From positions 16,306,001-16,370,000 of the forward strand of contig OZ316894.1 in assembly GCA_973895155.1 (NCBI GenBank): a stretch of 64,000 bases of DNA, given 5' to 3'. The position numbers and the translations under genes were made by a program. The notes beneath the pieces were generated by a model, which ran no database searches, had not been told where the DNA came from, and was given only the letters and a program-made list of their open reading frames with translations. Below are positions 22,855-33,582 of this stretch, in pieces. How positions within the stretch are numbered: position 1 is the first letter of the stretch; the number at the start of each line of letters is the position of its first letter. The DNA comes from Marsupella aquatica (Eukaryota > Marchantiophyta).

Positions 22855-23929
22855 ATGGCGAGCACTCGAAGCAAAAATTATATGGAAACTGAGTTGAAGC
22901 AACTATGTTACAGCATAGTGCATGATTTGCAAGATCCTGTCATTGGAACTGGATAGAGAGCTGAGAAATTTTGGGGCCAAGTAGCAGAGCATTACCATAA
23001 GAACAATGGTCGGGAATTTGAGACCAAGGGGAAGAAATCACTTGAAGGCAAGTGGTCTGACATCAAGCACGATGTCCAGAAATTTATAGGAGCATACCAA
23101 CAAGTTGATAGCAGACAGGCTTCAGGAACAAATGCTGAAGGCACCTTCAAATTTGCCAAGGAGCTGTACAAGGAGAATCATCCAAAGAAAAAGAATTTTA
23201 GTTTTGATTGTTGTTACTACACTCTGAAGGATTGCCCGAGGTTTATGAATCCAGAGATCGACATGCCAAAAGGGAAGAGCAGGAAATCTAACAGGAATGC
23301 ACCCTACAACAACATCCCCATTGCAAAGGTGGTTGAACTTTATTCAGACAATTCTTTGGAAAAAATGGGGATGACACTCCAATCAAGTTTCAAGGCAAAA
23401 AGGGCCAAGAGGAAATTGAGTTGCAAAGGATGAGCTCAAGAGAAGGAAGAGCCATGATGATGCATTGAAGATGTCAACATTGGCACAGAACGAAATGGCA
23501 ACTTCCAATACTCTTGCATACCAGAACAACTCAACTTTGGCTATGCTTTCATTGCCTACAAAGGACATGAGTCCAGAAATGCTCAAGGTATGGGAGGATT
23601 GGAAATTGGCCGAATCTATTAAATTGATTCAGAGGGTGTCACAGCAAAATGCGTCAGTGGCACGTAATGTTGGGCCAACCTCCATACCTGCCAACAATGC
23701 AAGTGTGGAACCTCCAATTCAAGTGGAGACACCTCTGCCTGAATCACCAGCTCCAACTCCAGTGTCCACCAAGGATCCTTCAGATGATCTTGAAGCATGG
23801 CTTGCACAGGAAGTAGATCCATTTACAGGTGCAGAAGGTGCAAACAATTTTGTAATTTGGATAATTTGGATTATTGAAATAAAAAACCTGTTGTTTGTAA
23901 TTCAGTATTGTGCACGTTTCTTTCAATAG
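22855..23929 (+). pseudogene. Harbinger ORF1, Myb/SANT-like DNA-binding protein, broken
   Basis: Begins ATGGCGAGCACTCG at 22855. The translation shows the trihelix/Myb-like pattern of PIF ORF1 (AEKFWGQVAEHYHKNN, LEGKWSDIKHDVQKF), followed by a region like the NAM-associated C-terminal domain (KVWEDWKLAESIKLI). A TAG stop interrupts the frame at about 22954-22956, inside the first helix region. The frame shifts again near 23430 after KRAKRKLSCK. ORF1 normally helps the transposase enter the nucleus and bind the ends. Confidence 0.75.
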
Positions 23930-24278
23930 GTCATTTTGCATAGACAGTCCAATTCAATCAGGGTTGCACTATTCAATCCCATTCAATTGTGTAATGCACA
24001 TTCAAACACATTCAGACAACCATAAAGCCACAAACAGTACTTCACTTCGAATCAAAATTTCCATTGGCAAAAAGTGCCAGGCCAAGTAGTCCATGGCATC
24101 ATAGTTACAAGCTCACAGAATGAGCAAACTGTGATTGTTGTAATAAAACCCTAAAGCACACTACATTATGTCAAAGTTGGTTTGTACTTGAAAACTGAAA
24201 CCAAGAACCAAAAAAAAAACGTGGAACTACGAGAGTTATGAACAAAAAAAACTAGGATATGCAATCCTAGTACCAATA

Positions 24279-24668
24279 TTAGTCCCCAACCATCTCATCA
24301 TCCGACTCCTCTACAAGCGCAGCCTTCCCATCCTTCAGCTGAGTCTGCTCCAATGCAGCAGAGCGAGAGTTTGAAGAGTCCTCCTTTGAAGCCTTTGTGG
24401 TCACGTCCACACTAGCTAAGTTCTCCACCTGCTTCTCCATAGCCTTGCCTTTCGCCACCTCCCCCACAGCTTTGCTCTTCTTTGGCTCCTCCATGCTCTC
24501 TGCTGTGGGCATCAAGTCCATTCCTGGCCCTTAAAATCAACAGGGCCAGGTGCTTGAATTGCACCTCCATTCTCTCATCTTCAGGTCATACAACGTGAGC
24601 TCTTTGCTCTTCTCCTTCTCCATGACAGTCTGCTCCTTACCCTTTCTCAATTTCTTTGTGGGAGGCAT
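24279..24668 (-). CDS. Possible third Harbinger ORF, basic start and acidic end
   Basis: The ATG at 24668 gives a very basic start (MPPTKKLRKGKEQ) that stops at 24537. A second open stretch (24521-24279) is Lys/Glu/Ser-rich and ends ESDDEMVGD. A reading frame connecting the two without stops is visible only if the frame changes around 24560. No family recognised. It may be a decayed extra ORF or the 3' part of the transposon's own gene. Confidence 0.25.
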
Positions 24669-25021
24669 GATGCAAAGACTAATTGACCTGTGGTCAGGGA
24701 GCGAATGCAACACTGAAGATTGAGAGCTTGGGCGAAGGAAGAAGGAAGTGTGAGCTTCAATTCCTGAGTCCTCACTGAAATTGTGAAAATGCGAAAGCCC
24801 TAAAAACGCAGAAGGGGTGCCCACGAAGAAAGAGCAAGCTCGAAGATAGGACCAGCCCAACCTCCAACGCCTCTGCCCTGCACGAACCGTGGGAAGCATT
24901 TGTGAGAAGTGTGTACAATGATTCTACCAAGTGTGTGAGCAAAATTGCACAAAGTGTGCAAGCAAATTGTACAAAGTGCACAAAATAAGTGTGACATAGA
25001 CTTAAATAACTGACCCGAATA

Positions 25022-26324
25022 TCAATTTCCATAGCCTGACCCCTTTGAATTCCATAAATGGTCCACAAGGTCATTTCTTAGCTTGAAATGGGACCGTTTG
25101 TCACGAATTTCCCTGGTAGCTTCTAACAATTGCGACCATGGCATCAAGCCTCTTCTCACTGGTGGTGGACAAATAACAAAGTATGGAGTGAAGTTCTCAT
25201 CTCTCTCATCCTCCAGAATCATGTTGTCCATTAAAATGTTTGTGAGGTTAGCCACAAACCAAGACCGTGCAGGTCTTTTTATAATTTCAAATTTGGCTTG
25301 CAAAACTCCAAAAGCCCTCTCCACATCTTTCCTAGCAGCTTCTTGGCATTTAGCAAAGTGCTTCAATTTTTTTGACTGTGGTACATGCACAGTTGAAATA
25401 AACATAGACCACTCAGGGTATATACCATCAACCAACAAGTAGGCTTGATTGTATTGTACTCCATTGACTTGAAATGAGACCTTGCCAAACTCATTTGCCA
25501 ACCACTCATTCAGACGTGGAGACCTATCTAGAACATTGATGTCATTGTTTCCTCCAGTTAGGCCAAAAAAAGCATGCCAAATTCAGAGCTCTTGATCAGC
25601 AAATGCCTCTAAAATGTGGAACTTTGCTTTGTCCTTGTCTTGGTATTGACCCTGCCAAGCCGCCACAGGGCAGTTTTTCCACTCCCAGTGCATGCAGTCC
25701 AAGGACCCAAACATCCCAAGAAACCCTCTTTGTTCATTTATTCCAAGATTTCTTTTCCAATCCTCCCCTGTTGGCTTTCTCAAATATATTGGTTCGTACA
25801 ATTGTCTGATAGCCCTCACAAACCTTTACAGAGACTCTAGTACTGTGGTTTCAGCAATCCTACAATATTCATCTATCGCATTTGCCCCTATACCATATGC
25901 AAGTTATGTGAGAGTTGCAGTAATTTTCTGATGAGGAGAAAGATAAGGTTGTCTAGTTGCATCAAATTTTAATTGAAAATAATTGTCATGTGCACATACT
26001 GCTGGGAGAATTTTATTGAATAACCTAGAACTCATACTGTACCTCCTTCTAAATTTTGAGCTCATCATATGTAGGATTCTCAGCAAAGTAGTCATTCCAT
26101 AGATTCTCCGCACCTTTGCCTCTCCTCCTGTCCACATTTGGAGCTTTGCCTGGCCTGGACCCTCCATGCTTTCTCTTTCTTGATGCTCCTTGTACAATGG
26201 ATTGGATTGACAATTCTCCACTGAACAAAATCTGTCCCCAGAAATTGTGCTCCTCTTCCCAGACTTGTTCATCTTCCTCTATCATCTTGAACAAATTGTC
26301 CCTCCATGTTTTTGTGGCAGCCAT
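25022..26324 (-). pseudogene. Harbinger DDE transposase, broken
   Basis: The ATG at 26324 (MAATKTWRD) leads through a helical N-terminus to the MSSRLFNKILPAVCAHDNYF block and to the nuclease region. The nuclease region has GFLGMFGSLDCMHWEWKNCP (first Asp), VDGIYPEW (second Asp) and ARKDVERAFGVLQAKF (Glu). A +1 frameshift lies near 26051, and three in-frame stops follow (near 25906, 25829 and 25584). PIF/Harbinger transposases cut at TWA targets. The downstream half (25022-25501) is still open. The combined damage shows the copy cannot encode active enzyme. Confidence 0.85.
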
Positions 26325-26603
26325 GGCAACAAACAAGAGTGCAAGAACGCAACACATGCGAGGGGAGAAAAATCAATCACATCAAGAATCACTCTGTCTG
26401 TGAGAGGAATGCAATCCCGATGCAATGCAATCGTAACGTTTCCTGGTGTGATTTTGACTTGGTATGATGTTGCTTACAAAATGGGGCGCTTGCTTTTGGG
26501 GTCTGCAGGTGGGGATTGCCTTAAATGAACTTGGCCCCTAAACTCTTGGGGCCTGTAAACGGCCTGCCAAATTTTACCAATAGCGGCAGTGTTCTGCCAA
26601 ACA

Positions 26604-26616
26604 GATGGAGATGCTC
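26604..26616 (-). repeat. Harbinger right terminal inverted repeat
   Basis: GATGGAGATGCTC, followed by TAA at 26617-26619. Confidence 0.9.
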
Positions 26617-26619
26617 TAA

Positions 26620-29600
26620 TGAAATAGCCTACCAGTAACCCATTGTGGTTGCCTTTTTGACCAAGCTTACTCGACTTGGTCAACTTGGAGTCAAAGTAGA
26701 CCCCGGAAGTAGACGGACGCATGAACAGTTGGATATGCTCTTACTATATCTTGGTTCTGTGCGCTATTTGAAAGAGTTCTCAGAATCGTTGAAATTATAC
26801 ACGGTGGTGGAGGAGGGAATTGAGAGGTGACGAGAAACTGAGAAAGAGTAGGAGCGATAGAGTAGTGAATGTCAACCAGCCAGTCCTTTGGGTCTGACCC
26901 GAGCACAGTAATGTTAGAGCTCAAATTTGTAATTGTTGTGCAGAGCGAGGCGCGCACATGGATGAGGTTTGGCTGGCTAGAAATGCAACCAGCTTGCATG
27001 TACTGTACTCTACTACATCTTTTATGACCCTTTCGTCGGCATAGAAACCTCGAGATAAGACGCGTGTGGAGTAGTAATTTGCCGCCTGCCGCCAGACCCT
27101 TGGTAAAACGGGTTTCACCAATCCAGTCGAGAGGAGCAGTGCGAAAAGCAATCGAAAGTAGAAAGCCAGCTCCTCCTCAATAAAGATTCTCCAACTCGGA
27201 GTCTAAAATCCGAACCTTTCCTTGATTTCTACGTAGAACAATCCAAACCTTTCCTTGCTCCCCTTTATTAATAACAATCCAAAGACAGACATTCTACATT
27301 CTTTGTGAGCAGCATCGTTCTGAGTTCTGACACTGGATCAAAAATGATCCCCTCTCATTCGCATTCTACTCGTGTAGTCTGCCGTGCTACCCGCTTGCCC
27401 AGTCCAAGGGACGCCCACAGCGCCCCACTGCCCGACTGCCTTTATTACGACCCATTCTTTTCTCTCCTTCAAACGGGCGGGTCCGCCATGGACAGTTGGG
27501 CTGCACTTTTGTCCACATTAAAAGCCTCATCTGACCGTCCACCTCGCCCAGAGCCAGAGCCCAGAGTGGCAGAGCAGCTCCACAGCCCTACCGTAGCTAC
27601 TGCAGTACTGTAGGCTACTACTACACGCCGTCGCCGTCTCCCGAAAGTCACGCCCTCAAAAGGTCCGGCCCAACCCAAAAAGACTCACAAAAGCACAAAA
27701 AGCGAAGTTAAAAAGTGCAAAAAGCACATTTCCTCTGTCCCCAGTTTCGGCACTTGTATGAACATCATCATCATCATTGATGAGTGATAAATAACCGTAC
27801 AAACTTTCTTAACAAGGTATATTTAGAGAACCTTCTGTAATCGTGGCAAATTCCGACAGGAATTTGGCAGGGTCGAACTTGACCAAAACGTGTTCCGCAC
27901 ATAATTTTGGCCAAAGATTAAACCCCCACCGCCTCTTTCCTCTTTTTACGGTGGAAGGGAAGGCATCAAGGCACGGACAGAGGGGGAAACCCGACAAAAA
28001 GCAGGCAAAAAATAATAATAAAGCGTCCAGTGAGGGGTCGGGACGGGTCAGCGGACCGGCCGCCCAATATCGATCACCCAGCTGTGGGCGCCGTTTGTGC
28101 GCTATCTAGAATCACCGGTACGGTGACTTTTCGGGGAAGCATATACAGCACCGGGTGCTGTACCTTCGAGCTTTGTCTATACGATGACAGATTTCGATTT
28201 GATGACTTCGTTCGTTCCCATGAAATCGTCATATAAGACTCATGAGTGTTATGGCAGGAAACAAACACCAGAAACGAGGAGTATGTTTTGTAGACCCCCA
28301 CCCCAATTCCCCAAAGAACAATTGCTTGATAAACCCCCAAAATACATTTGTTAATTCATCTCCTTTGACGATTTTACAGATGGTTCTTGTGAAGGGCACT
28401 AAAGGGGGACTGTATCACAGTGAATTTTAATTTTCTGTCATGTGAGCCCGTGGTCTCACCCGTGGTATGCAACTCCAGCGTGCGTTGCACACCTGGCTCC
28501 CCCCCTCCAAAGGCTTGGGATGGCTTTGATCATGATGGAAATTTTTCAAAAGGTGATGAATGTTTCCCAATTTAATTTTTCTGAGGGGTAGTTCCCTTTC
28601 CTTCCCTTTATTGGGGTTTTTGGCTTTCCTTTTTGGGCAGCATAAAAAATATGGTAGCTTTGGTTATGATGGAGAGTTTGTAAAAGTGATAAATGTTTTT
28701 GAAATTTTGTTGTTTGAGAAACCTTGGTTCCATGAGACCTCCACTTGCAAAGGAACACTACTTGTCCAGAGGTCAGAATGAGATCTCTGTGCACTTTGCC
28801 AAAATTTTGGGAAGAGAAGGCATTGGCAATGCATAGAAGGTTGTATTCTATACCTGGTACTAGCCCAATGCGGGGCCCAATGATAGTGCATTGCAGAGCT
28901 ATCTGCCATCATGTTCATGCAAGAAGAGCGTTGTCATTGCAGTCATGCTATCTGTGCAAAGGTGTTTAGAGAACATTAATTCAGTGGGGTCACAAATGCA
29001 CATAATGTTTTTTATTACGGACCCCCAAGAGGAGTCTCTAACTTACAAAATTCAAGACATATACTTAGTGTACCTTCAAACCAAACTTGTTCTCCTGATG
29101 GATGGAAAGATGAAGATTCTCTCCCATTGGACCAAAAGTTTTAGATTCTCAATGTCCAACAATGTTCTTGTGAAAGGGTTTACCAATAGTTCAGGCTGAC
29201 TATGCAACACTGTGACTGGTCCTGTTTAGTAACATCAGAAGGTAAATTGTAGTCCGTGATCACGCCCTTGCACAGTGGAGCATCCAAGTGCCATAGGGCA
29301 ATGACCTCCCTGCTTGGTTAAATACATTGTGGCTATTGTATCCTTCAAACTAGAAATGAAGGATTTTTTGGGGAGCACCCAAGTGTGGTAACTCCATCTC
29401 CCAACTTGGTTGAATACATTGTGGCTATTGTGTTGAAACTACAAAGGAAACAGTTTATGGTTGCATTGAAGCACGCAAATGCCAGAGCATCCTAAACCTC
29501 ATTAAGTTTTTTAGAACACTGTGAATTTTGTATAAAAAGTCAAAGCAATTTTAAATTCAAATTTGTCCACCTTTTTATGAAACCTGTGGGGAACCTGTTT

Positions 29601-30248
29601 TGTTCTCCTTAAGTTAAGAGCTTCATTTCTTGACATTTTCTTCTGCTGCTTGTTCTTGTTGTTCCTACTTGTTGACAGAATTTGCAAGACAAGGCAAGGA
29701 CAACGCCAAAATCAGGAAACACCTCTTGTTGTTCAGTAACTCTTGGTATTAGGGCTCTGTGTGGGGGCACTGTTTGCTTCCTCATGTTGCAGCCCCCTGC
29801 AATAGAATGCTACCCCTTGTCATCATTGCATGTCCTTGATAGCTGTTAAGAATGGTCACTAGAACAACAGCATGTAGGTGCCATTGTTTGGGGCCACACT
29901 ATAAGTAAATAAAACCTTGTCCTCTGCTTAAGCAGCTTTGAAAATTTTGGGGTCCCACCAAGTAGTCTCTCACCTAGGGGATCAACAAGACAGAAGGAAC
30001 AAGAAGGGGAAGCTCTCGTGGAACAAAGTGTTTGACAAGATGCTAGATGTCCCCAACCTGTGTGGACAACTCAGAAATGAGACTTCTACCTTTGGTTTGT
30101 ATGAATGCTCATCAGAGTCAAATGTTGCCATTCATTTGAGCATAATCTTCCAAGAGTAATTTAAAAGACACTTTCATCAAAGTCTTACTGGTTTTTGCTA
30201 ATTCTGATTAAATTTTCCTTTGTATATTGTAATGCGCTGGTAACAGGA
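26620..30248. other. Intergenic DNA, no gene recognised
   Basis: The word GTTGGATATGCTCTTA at about 26732-26747 looks like another Tourist/Harbinger end. 27.3-28.1 kb is GC-richer with overlapping ORFs on both strands that show no motif. 28.7-29.5 kb has a coding-like texture and an internal repeat (TTGG-TTGAATACATTGTGGCTATTGT twice, near 29318 and 29401), perhaps decayed retrotransposon. Nothing I can name. Confidence 0.4.
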
Positions 30249-30350
30249 CATAATGCTGGGCCTTAACCCAAATTTTGAGAGGCTTTTATGTAGCAGGATA
30301 TAATGGGCCATAATGCTGGGCCTTAACCCAAATTCTGAGAGGCTGTTATT
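30249..30350. repeat. 60-bp direct tandem repeat, about 1.7 copies
   Basis: Copies start at 30249 and 30309. The shared word CATAATGCTGGGCCTTAACC is followed by AAATT-T/C-TGAGAGGCT. Confidence 0.8.
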
Positions 30351-30959
30351 GCCAATAATTCCCTCTAACGTTCACTGTCCTCTTTTTACACATTCTTGGA
30401 ATCTAAATTAGACATTCAATATTTTGCTCCATATATGCAATTTAAAAATGGCCCTAAGAAAGATCTTTACAATGAACCTATTAAGGTCAAATTTCATTGA
30501 GCCATTAGGCTTACATTTCAGAAAATCCAGGAATGGCATTAAGATCTGTGAAACTGACTCCCCATGGACCACATTCTAAAGAATCTTCTTATAACTTCAT
30601 GGCGGCCTACCTAATCTTGGGTTTTACTAAGACCCTTCCGGTAAAAAAGGAAGGAGCACATATTACGAAATTGCAAAATAAATACACTTCTCCAATACCA
30701 TGAAGCTGCAAAAATAAAAATTGAGATTTGATCTACAATCACGAAACACGATCTAATGGAAATTTGAAAACACGATCTCATAGAAATGTGGTATATGGAA
30801 GATTTTTGGACCAAACAGTTCTTTAACTCAAGTCTCCTGCTCACATGAAGGATTGCAGACGTGAAGGACATACCAGAAATGTAGAAAAACTGGTCAATTA
30901 ACATCTTGTAAGTAGTTACGTATTTGAGTGTACTATATATCACACTGCCAAAAAATCAA

Positions 30960-31267
30960 GAGCACCCAACCAGAGACATGATCCCGACATGATCCCTCAG
31001 GCAAAGGACCCAATCAAGAGGGGACCATCAAAGGGCCAGGAAACAAGGAAACAAGATAAAAACAACACACCTAAAAACAGAAGCCTAAACCCAGAGCACC
31101 CAACCCAGAGACATGATCCCTCAGGCAAAGGACCCAATCAAGAGGGGACCATCAAAGAGCACCCAACCCAGAGACATGATCCCTCAGGCAAAGGACCCAA
31201 TCAAGAGGGGAGCATCAAAGGGCCAGGAAACAAGATAAAAACAACACACCTAAAAACAGAAGCCTAA
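30960..31267. repeat. Composite minisatellite, A-B-A-A-B order
   Basis: A 63-bp unit A (31094-31156 and 31157-31219, nearly identical; a longer variant at 30960-31033) alternates with a 48-57-bp unit B (31034-31093 and 31220-31267) beginning GGGCCAGGAAACAAG. Read on the plus strand from 30989 the array stays open and would encode a basic repetitive peptide (HPTQRHDPSGKGPNQEG units). That is a consequence of unit lengths divisible by three, not evidence of a gene. Confidence 0.85.
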
Positions 31268-31817
31268 AGCCTATCGATGCAAACTGAAGAGCCTCTTAGA
31301 GCTCTGGTGTGAACTGCATAGGGAGGGTCAAGCACAGGAACCCTACTAAAGGCTCTAAGATCAACAGCCTCACCCCTACGGAGAATAGTGAATGCTTGTG
31401 CCCGCTGAAGCGCAACAAACACCCTCTGCCTAAAAAATGCCGTGATGACAGACACCAGGGGATAAGGCCTCCACTCGACGTACTCAACAGCACAAGACCA
31501 TAGGAATCGATCAAAGGATGGGTGTAGATCTCCACAGCAAACAGGTAAAAGAGGTTCCCAGGGTATTGCATAGCATAAGCCTCCTCCTTAAGTCGCCCTC
31601 ACAACAACATGGCCCGGAACATAAGCAACGGAAGCAACATTGGTCCTGCTGGTAGGATCAACAACAACGATGTTCCCAAGGGCACGAACCCCAGCGCGAG
31701 AGAAGACCAGGTCAGCCCCACGCCAATCAAAAACCCCATACCGTGGAATGTATGTCGCTGCTCCATCATGACTTTGGTACCCAGAGTCACGAGCAATGGT
31801 GACAATGGCATACTCAA
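31264..31817 (-). pseudogene. Degenerate retrotransposon ORF, LINE-like C-terminal region
   Basis: The minus strand encodes, across three frames, YGVFDWRGADLVFSRAGVR, then VVVDPTSRTNV, KEEAYAMQYPGNLFYLFAVE and FFRQRVFVALQRAQAFTILR. The frame breaks near 31590 and 31480. The ending 'FAVE ... RQR-VALQRAQA' resembles the segment downstream of reverse transcriptase in LINE-type elements of plants and algae. No reverse transcriptase core is visible nearby. Assignment rests on motif memory only. Confidence 0.4.
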
Positions 31818-33582
31818 ATAAACATGTGCAGGGTTACATACAATTTGAGTTCAATTGGTCAAACAACTTCTTGTATATAGTTGCGTTTTTCAGTTTACTC
31901 AAACAGACATGTTCAATAACCTACTTCTTGTGCAGATTTTGAGTTTGACACTGCCTGTCAGAGCAAAGTTAAGAACCTACTTCATTTTACAAAGTCAAAC
32001 CGGTCGTCCTGGAGCAGCTACCATGGACATCCGGCCAACTATCCACCCAATGCTAAAACAAGGGGAGCAATAAGTGGCGCAATCAGTGTGATCTTATCTA
32101 ATAGGAGGTCGATGTGGGTGTGCTCAGATTTCAACTTGCATGAAAGGAGGACCATGTAGGGTGTACTGAGAATTCTTGGCACGGGAATCACCAATCAAGC
32201 TCTAATATATGCATAGAGAAGGTGTCAGAAGGGTTGTGATGGATTATCGCGACTTGTCAGTGGACGAGAATAAGATATATGAAAAGGGTTGCGAGGAATC
32301 ATGCGAATTGTCACTGGAAGAGAACAAGCCATATGTAACAGACCACCCAGCATTTGGACTCTGAAGCCTATGCTTGGTAAACATGTTGACAAGCTAGGCA
32401 ACAGCTTTAACTTACCGAGGCCTTTCGGATTCTTCCACTGAGAGTACTCCATACTCATTACTGAACCATCAATTCCCCATTGCCCCAGATTACTCATGGC
32501 AAGGAGAATCCCTTGAGGACTCTCCTTGGTGTATCCTTCATCGAGCTCCAATCAGTCAGATTCTCCATGGCCAGAAAGAGCGCCCCAATGATTCTTCTTG
32601 GTATATAGTGTCCTCGGTCTAATCTAGCCATGGACCTCACTTCCAAAATTCAGTAAGGGTGAGACTTCAGAGAGGACGAGACTGCAATCAGATCACTTGC
32701 CAACATCGAAATGATTGCTTTGAACATCCTCCTCATTTCCTCCGACATTTTTCTTCATGAAATAGCACGAAACGTTTTAGATCATTTTGAATTATCTGAA
32801 GTGAAAGGGCGGGATAGGCAGAACCAACCTTGACAGCTATACAGTATGTGATAGCATACACACCAACAGAGCAAGAGTCCACTCAGTGTCAGTTGGGAAT
32901 GAAGAACCTCATGCAAACATCTTCATACTTCCATTCGTAAAAAAATAGTGGGATCCAATTGCATAACCTGTCGCCAATCTCATAATGGTTGCCCTTCCTT
33001 GGAGAAGAAAGCTACCAATTTGTCATAATGCACACGGAAGACGGCATCCAACAGCTTTCAAGGGCAATGTTGCCCAGAGAGTGTTTCTGCGCGAGATTCA
33101 GCAACCCATGTAGTAGGCATTGGTCAAATAAGGAACAATCACAAACTTCAAGACACCTTACAGTCTATTTACTACCAGAAGAAGTAACACGACCATGAGC
33201 TTAAAAGTAACCAGAGCAGAAGCTGGTATTGTCACGTGTTCATACTCCTACCTGTACTAGGTTCAAGATATCTTAAGACTGCACGACTGAAAGGATGCGG
33301 ACTCTCCACGTAGGGTGCACATATTTCACCTGGTACTAAGGAGCCCCATTTTTGCCTGAGTGGTGATGGCAAGGAAGCTTTCGAGAATCTGTTGCTTAAA
33401 AACTAGATTACATTCGGATTACAGTCATGGATGCAATATAAGGGGTCTACATTCAAGATCGGAGCAATATTTTCTGTAGACCCCGATTACACAGAAACCT
33501 ACGAACTCCCTACCCGACGGTCATCTAAGACCCGCCTCTGTTCTACAGCTTTTGTTTGCAATCTTCAAACGATCAGGGTACG
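31818..33582. other. Intergenic and CCT2 3' flank, no gene recognised
   Basis: Short ORFs only. The part next to 33583 is expected to hold the 3' untranslated region of CCT2. The stretch 33181-33560 has no frame longer than chance. Confidence 0.4.

Larger units (their letters stand above)
22502..26616. mobile_element. PIF/Harbinger DNA transposon, inactive
   Basis: A 4,115-bp element bounded by the 13-bp inverted repeats GAGCATCTCCATC (22502-22514) and GATGGAGATGCTC (26604-26616). It is flanked by the TAA target duplication (22499-22501 and 26617-26619) usual for this superfamily. It contains a Myb/SANT-like ORF1 (plus strand) and a DDE transposase (minus strand), in convergent orientation as in many PIF elements, plus a third possible ORF between them. 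Both main ORFs carry stops and frameshifts, so the copy is dead. Confidence 0.93.

Noticed and set aside
30960-31267. CRISPR-like array
   Set aside because: Repeats are directly adjacent with no unique spacers and the genome is eukaryotic; this is a minisatellite.
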